Assembly: GCA_039927975.1 (NCBI GenBank)
Contig: JBDSTZ010000072.1
Coordinates: 1-36,760, forward strand
DNA length: 36,760 nucleotides
Direction: 5' to 3'
Source: JBDSTZ01 sp039927975
GTDB lineage: Bacteria > Pseudomonadota > Gammaproteobacteria > Burkholderiales > Burkholderiaceae_D
Both the position numbers and the translations under genes were made by a program. The notes beneath the pieces were generated by a model. The model worked only from the letters and a program-made list of their open reading frames with translations. It searched no databases and was not told where the DNA came from. Below, piece after piece: positions 34,025 to 36,760 of the stretch (the stretch's first letter is position 1; every line of letters starts with the position of its first letter).

Positions 34025-34068
34025 CGGCCGGCCTGCTCCGCCAGGGCTTCAGACCCCGGCCGGCACGC

Positions 34069-35277
34069 CTACTTCCACAGCGCGCACTTCGACTCGGCCT
34101 TGGTGGCGTACGCCTGGGCGCCAGGGATGGTCGCAACGACCTTGTAGTAATCCCACGGATACTTCGATTCGGCCGGCGTCTTCACCTGCATCAGATACAT
34201 ATCGTGCACCATGCGGCCGTCCGGACGGATCTCGCCGCCCTTGGCGAACATGTCGTTGATCTTGGTTTTCTTCAGCTGCGCCATGACCTTGTCGCTGTCG
34301 TCGGTGCCGACCGCCTTGACCGCGTTCAGGTAGGTCGTCGCGGCCGAGTAGTCGGCGGCCTGCAGCATCGACGGCTCTTTCTTCATCTTGGCGAAATAGC
34401 GCTTGGCCCAGGCGCGCGAATCGGCGTTCTGGTCCCAGTACCAGCCGTCGGTCAGGTACATGCCTTGGGTGGTCTTGAGGCCGAGCGTGTGGATGTCGTT
34501 GATGAACACCAGCAGGCCGGCCAGCTTCATGTTCTTGGTCAGGCCGAATTCATTGGCCGCCTTGATCGAGTTGATGGCATCGCCGCCGGCGTTGGCCAGG
34601 CCCAGGATCTGGGCTTTCGACGCTTGCGCTTGCAACAGGAAGGACGAGAAGTCGGAGGCCGACAGCGGGTGCTTGACGCTGCCGAGCACGGTGCCGCCCT
34701 TGGCCTTGACGACTTCAGCGGTGTCCTTTTCGAGCGACTGGCCGAAGGCATAATCGGCCGTCAGGAAATACCAGGACTTGCCGCCCTGGGCGACGATGGC
34801 GCCGCCGGTGCCGCGCGCGAGGGCGATGGTGTCGTAGGCGTAATGCACGGTGTAGGGCGAGCATTCCTCGTTCGTCAGGCGGGCCGAGCCGGCGCCGATC
34901 GAGATGAACACTTTCTTTTTCTCGGCCGCGATTTTGGCCATGGCCAGGTTGGCGCCCGAGTTGGTGCCGCCGATGAGCATGTCGACGCCCTGCTGGTCGA
35001 ACCATTCGCGCGCCTTGCTGGCCGCGACGTCGGCCTTGTTCTGGTGGTCGGCTGAAATGATTTCGATTTTCTTGCCATTGATGGCGCCGCCCATGTCGGC
35101 AATGGCCATCTTGATCGCTTCGGCGCCGCCGGCGCCGTCGATGTCGGTGTACAGGCCGGACATGTCGGTGATGAAGCCGATCTTGATCGTGTCGCCGCTC
35201 ACTTGAGCGTGCGCGGAGAAAGAAATACCCATGGCACATGCGGCAGCAGCTGCGATTGCAATAGTGTGACGTTTCAT
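34069..35277 (-). CDS. livK: ABC transporter substrate-binding protein (LivK/LivJ type)
   Basis: A 402-residue periplasmic binding protein of the leucine/isoleucine/valine-binding superfamily (Peripla_BP_6). The signal peptide covers about 1-24, cleaved after AHA. The mature protein begins VSGDTIKIGFITDMSGLYTDIDG, with the two-lobe pattern (GGTNSGANLAMAKIAAEKKKVF, YFLTADYAFGQSLEKD, DGWYWDQNADSRAWAKRY). Two Cys in the C-terminal and middle parts could pair. Ligand identity is not decidable; related proteins bind amino acids, amides or aromatic acids. It lies between livF (upstream) and livH, so binding protein and transporter form one unit. The ATG is the first in frame. Confidence 0.9.
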   Translation of the reverse strand: MKRHTIAIAAAAACAMGISFSAHAQVSGDTIKIGFITDMSGLYTDIDGAGGAEAIKMAIADMGGAINGKKIEIISADHQNKADVAASKAREWFDQQGVDMLIGGTNSGANLAMAKIAAEKKKVFISIGAGSARLTNEECSPYTVHYAYDTIALARGTGGAIVAQGGKSWYFLTADYAFGQSLEKDTAEVVKAKGGTVLGSVKHPLSASDFSSFLLQAQASKAQILGLANAGGDAINSIKAANEFGLTKNMKLAGLLVFINDIHTLGLKTTQGMYLTDGWYWDQNADSRAWAKRYFAKMKKEPSMLQAADYSAATTYLNAVKAVGTDDSDKVMAQLKKTKINDMFAKGGEIRPDGRMVHDMYLMQVKTPAESKYPWDYYKVVATIPGAQAYATKAESKCALWK

Positions 35278-35326
35278 TGTTGTCTCCGAGAAGATATGGT
35301 GGTTTACAAACGGCTTTTTTTTCTTC

Positions 35327-36034
35327 TTACACGCCCAGGAGCTCGGTCAGCACCGGCATCTTGGCGTTCAATTCGGACGAAGCGAAGGTTTCAACAATCT
35401 GACCATGCTCCACCACGTAAAACCGGTCCGCCAAGGGTGCGGCGAAGCGGAAATTCTGTTCCACCATGACGATCGTGTAGCCTTTCGACTTCAGGGTGGT
35501 GATCATGCGCGCCAAGCCCTGCACGATGACCGGCGCCAGGCCTTCGGAGATTTCATCGAGCAGCAGCAGGCGCGCGCCGGTGCGCAGGATGCGCGCCACC
35601 GCCAGCATTTGCTGTTCGCCACCGGACAGGCGAGTGCCCTGGCTGTGGCGGCGTTCGAGCAGGTTGGGAAACATCTCGTAAATCTCGTCGATCGACATGC
35701 CCTTGCCGGCGCCGTCGAGGGTCGGCGGCAGCATCAAATTTTCCTCCGTCGACAGCGAGGAAAAGATGCCCCGCTCTTCCGGGCAATAGCCGATGCCGAG
35801 GTGGGCGATGCGGTGGGTCGGCAAGCCGATCGCTTCAGTGCCGTTGACCTTGATGGAACCCTTGCGCGCGCCGGTCAGTCCCATGATGGCGCGCAGCGTG
35901 GTGGTGCGGCCGGCGCCGTTGCGGCCCAGCAGCGTGACGACCTCGCCCTGGTTCACCGACAGATTCACGTTGTGCAGAATGTGCGATTCGCCATACCAGG
36001 CTTGCAGGTTGCTGATCTCGAGTGCGGGCTTCAT
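35327..36034 (-). CDS. livF: Branched-chain amino-acid-type ABC transporter ATPase LivF
   Basis: The 235-residue ATP-binding subunit of the transporter. Walker A is GRNGAGRT at 37-44, with Arg43 where the family standard has the catalytic lysine. The signature LSGGE is at 136-140, Walker B is LLLLDE ending at Asp160-Glu161, and the H-loop region is VMVEQNFRFA. The Lys-to-Arg change recurs, as I recall, in a Burkholderiales LivF subgroup, so it may be a lineage trait. Its ATG overlaps the livG stop (TGATG), so translation is coupled to livG. It is followed 49 bases later by livK. Confidence 0.9.
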   Translation of the reverse strand: MKPALEISNLQAWYGESHILHNVNLSVNQGEVVTLLGRNGAGRTTTLRAIMGLTGARKGSIKVNGTEAIGLPTHRIAHLGIGYCPEERGIFSSLSTEENLMLPPTLDGAGKGMSIDEIYEMFPNLLERRHSQGTRLSGGEQQMLAVARILRTGARLLLLDEISEGLAPVIVQGLARMITTLKSKGYTIVMVEQNFRFAAPLADRFYVVEHGQIVETFASSELNAKMPVLTELLGV

Positions 36035-36637
36035 CAGTGCGCTCCTTCGAGCTCGGCGCTGGTGGTGCCCATGTAGGCTTCCATCACCTGCGGATTGCGC
36101 GACACCTCGACGTAGCTGCCTTCGGCCAGCATGGCGCCGCGCTGCAGGACCGAAATCTTGTCGCAGATGCCGGAGACCACGTTCATATTGTGTTCGACCA
36201 TCAGGATGGTGCGGCCGGCCGACACTTTTTTAATCAGCTCGGTGACGCGGTGCACATCTTCGTGGCCCATGCCCTGGGTCGGTTCGTCGAGCAGCATGAG
36301 TTCCGGTTCCATCGCCAGGGTGGTGGCGATTTCCAGCGCGCGCTTGCGCCCGTAAGGCATGTCGGCGGTGATGGTGTCGGCAAATTCGGTGAGGTCGACT
36401 TCAGCCAGCAGCTGCATGGCGCGGCTATCGAGCTGCGACAGCGAACGCTCGCTTTGCCAGAACTTGAAGGTGCTGCCGATCGTGCGCTGCAGGCCGATGC
36501 GCACGTTCTGCAGCACCGTCAGATGCGGGAAGACCGCCGAGATTTGAAACGAGCGGATGATGCCCATGCGCGCGATCTGCGCCGGCCGCGCCTGCGTGAT
36601 GTCGCGCCCGTTGAAGAGAATCTGGCCCGAGGTCGGG
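36034..36637 (-). pseudogene. livG: ABC transporter ATPase LivG, 5' truncated by IS
   Basis: The C-terminal part of LivG. It is in frame from PPTSGQILFNGRDITQARPA, just inside the IS junction at 36638, through the D-loop and switch segments to the stop overlapping livF. Preserved are the Q-loop (RSFQISAVFPHLTVL), a variant signature MPYGRKRALEIA, Walker B LMLLDEPTQGMG, and the C-terminal LivG tail MEAYMGTTSAELEGAH. Missing are the N-terminus and Walker A, so no functional ATPase can be made from the window as it stands. The methionine at 36565-36567 is an internal residue, not the true start. The rest of the gene may exist on the other side of the IS. Confidence 0.85.
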
Positions 36638-36760
36638 GGGTGTACCGAATTCTGTGTAAACGGGTTTTCGTTTAAGTCTGCGGAAGCCGGTCTTCAAACT
36701 GGATGGCGAAGCGGTTCAGTGCGGCTTTCCAGTCCCGGATCGGCATCGTCCACTTTTTGC
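36638..36760 (-). mobile_element. IS256-family insertion sequence, 3' end (partial)
   Basis: The terminal inverted repeat is at 36638-36663 (starts GGGTGTA, ends TGTGTAAACGG) and matches the left-edge repeat at 22 of 26 positions. Past it lie the stop codon and C-terminus of a transposase on the minus strand. The element continues beyond the right edge. It has the same orientation as the left copy. Host bases bordering the two IS ends (GAGGTCGGG here, TCCGTCGAG at left) do not match as a target duplication. Confidence 0.85.
36672..36760 (-). CDS. IS256-family transposase, C-terminal fragment
   Basis: The final 28 residues and the stop TAA (36672-36674) of a mutator-type transposase. The sequence KKWTMPIRDWKAAL and the following NRFAIQFEDRLP are characteristic of the C-terminus of IS256-family transposases. 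The 5' part is outside the window. The catalytic DDE residues are not visible. Confidence 0.9.
   Translation of the reverse strand, partial: KKWTMPIRDWKAALNRFAIQFEDRLPQT

Noticed and set aside
36034..36567. A complete short ABC ATPase starting at the ATG at 36567
   Set aside because: The frame continues upstream with conserved LivG sequence (GQILFNGRDIT) to the IS junction, so this methionine is internal and the gene is truncated.

Overview
The window looks like ordinary chromosome of a high-GC betaproteobacterium, most likely family Oxalobacteraceae (Massilia/Duganella/Janthinobacterium relatives). The family assignment is inference. It rests on the gene order mnmG-rsmG-parA-parB-atpIBEFHAGDC, the protein sequences, a 3-hydroxybutyrate-oligomer hydrolase and a Burkholderiales-type LivG/LivF pair. 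Both edges fall inside IS256-family ends in the same orientation (124 bp left, 123 bp right). This is what a complete short-read contig broken at a repeat would look like.

Layout. 1-1260: IS end, two tandem DUF29 genes (the first with its 3' end replaced by the IS) and a small Cys-rich CWC protein, all leftward. 1331-2483: argB with a promoter, tRNA-Thr(GGT) and a short repeat grown from the tRNA 3' end. 2514-6622: TraB/GumN-like protein, then rightward a HAD pyrimidine 5'-nucleotidase, slmA and a fused pabB-pabC. 6623-11549: glutathione peroxidase, a family 9 pectate lyase, an HD-GYP protein and a membrane diguanylate cyclase. 11701-15408: PPK2 polyphosphate kinase overlapping a CoA-binding protein, an M28 peptidase and fermentative D-lactate dehydrogenase. 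15409-15835: a 427-base gene-free stretch with two terminators and a possible small RNA.

15836-27766 is the core: the complete F1Fo ATP synthase operon (atpI to atpC, leftward, with a strong promoter at 22980-23009 and a UUCG-loop terminator), then parB, parA, rsmG and mnmG. Two parS sites lie beside mnmG. This is a classic origin-proximal segregation locus, although dnaA and oriC are not in the window.

27767-36637: a TSUP (TauE/SafE) permease, an iron-dependent alcohol dehydrogenase, a lipoprotein 3HB-oligomer hydrolase, and a branched-chain amino-acid-type ABC transporter (livG', livF, livK, livH, livM). The livG 5' part, including the Walker A motif, has been cut off by the right-hand IS.

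I found no clearly undescribed multi-gene system. The best leads are the structured 15409-15835 intergenic region, the cyclic-di-GMP pair with a jelly-roll-like sensor next to a pectate lyase, the inverted repeat filling the mnmG promoter, and the IS-generated gene ends at both edges.
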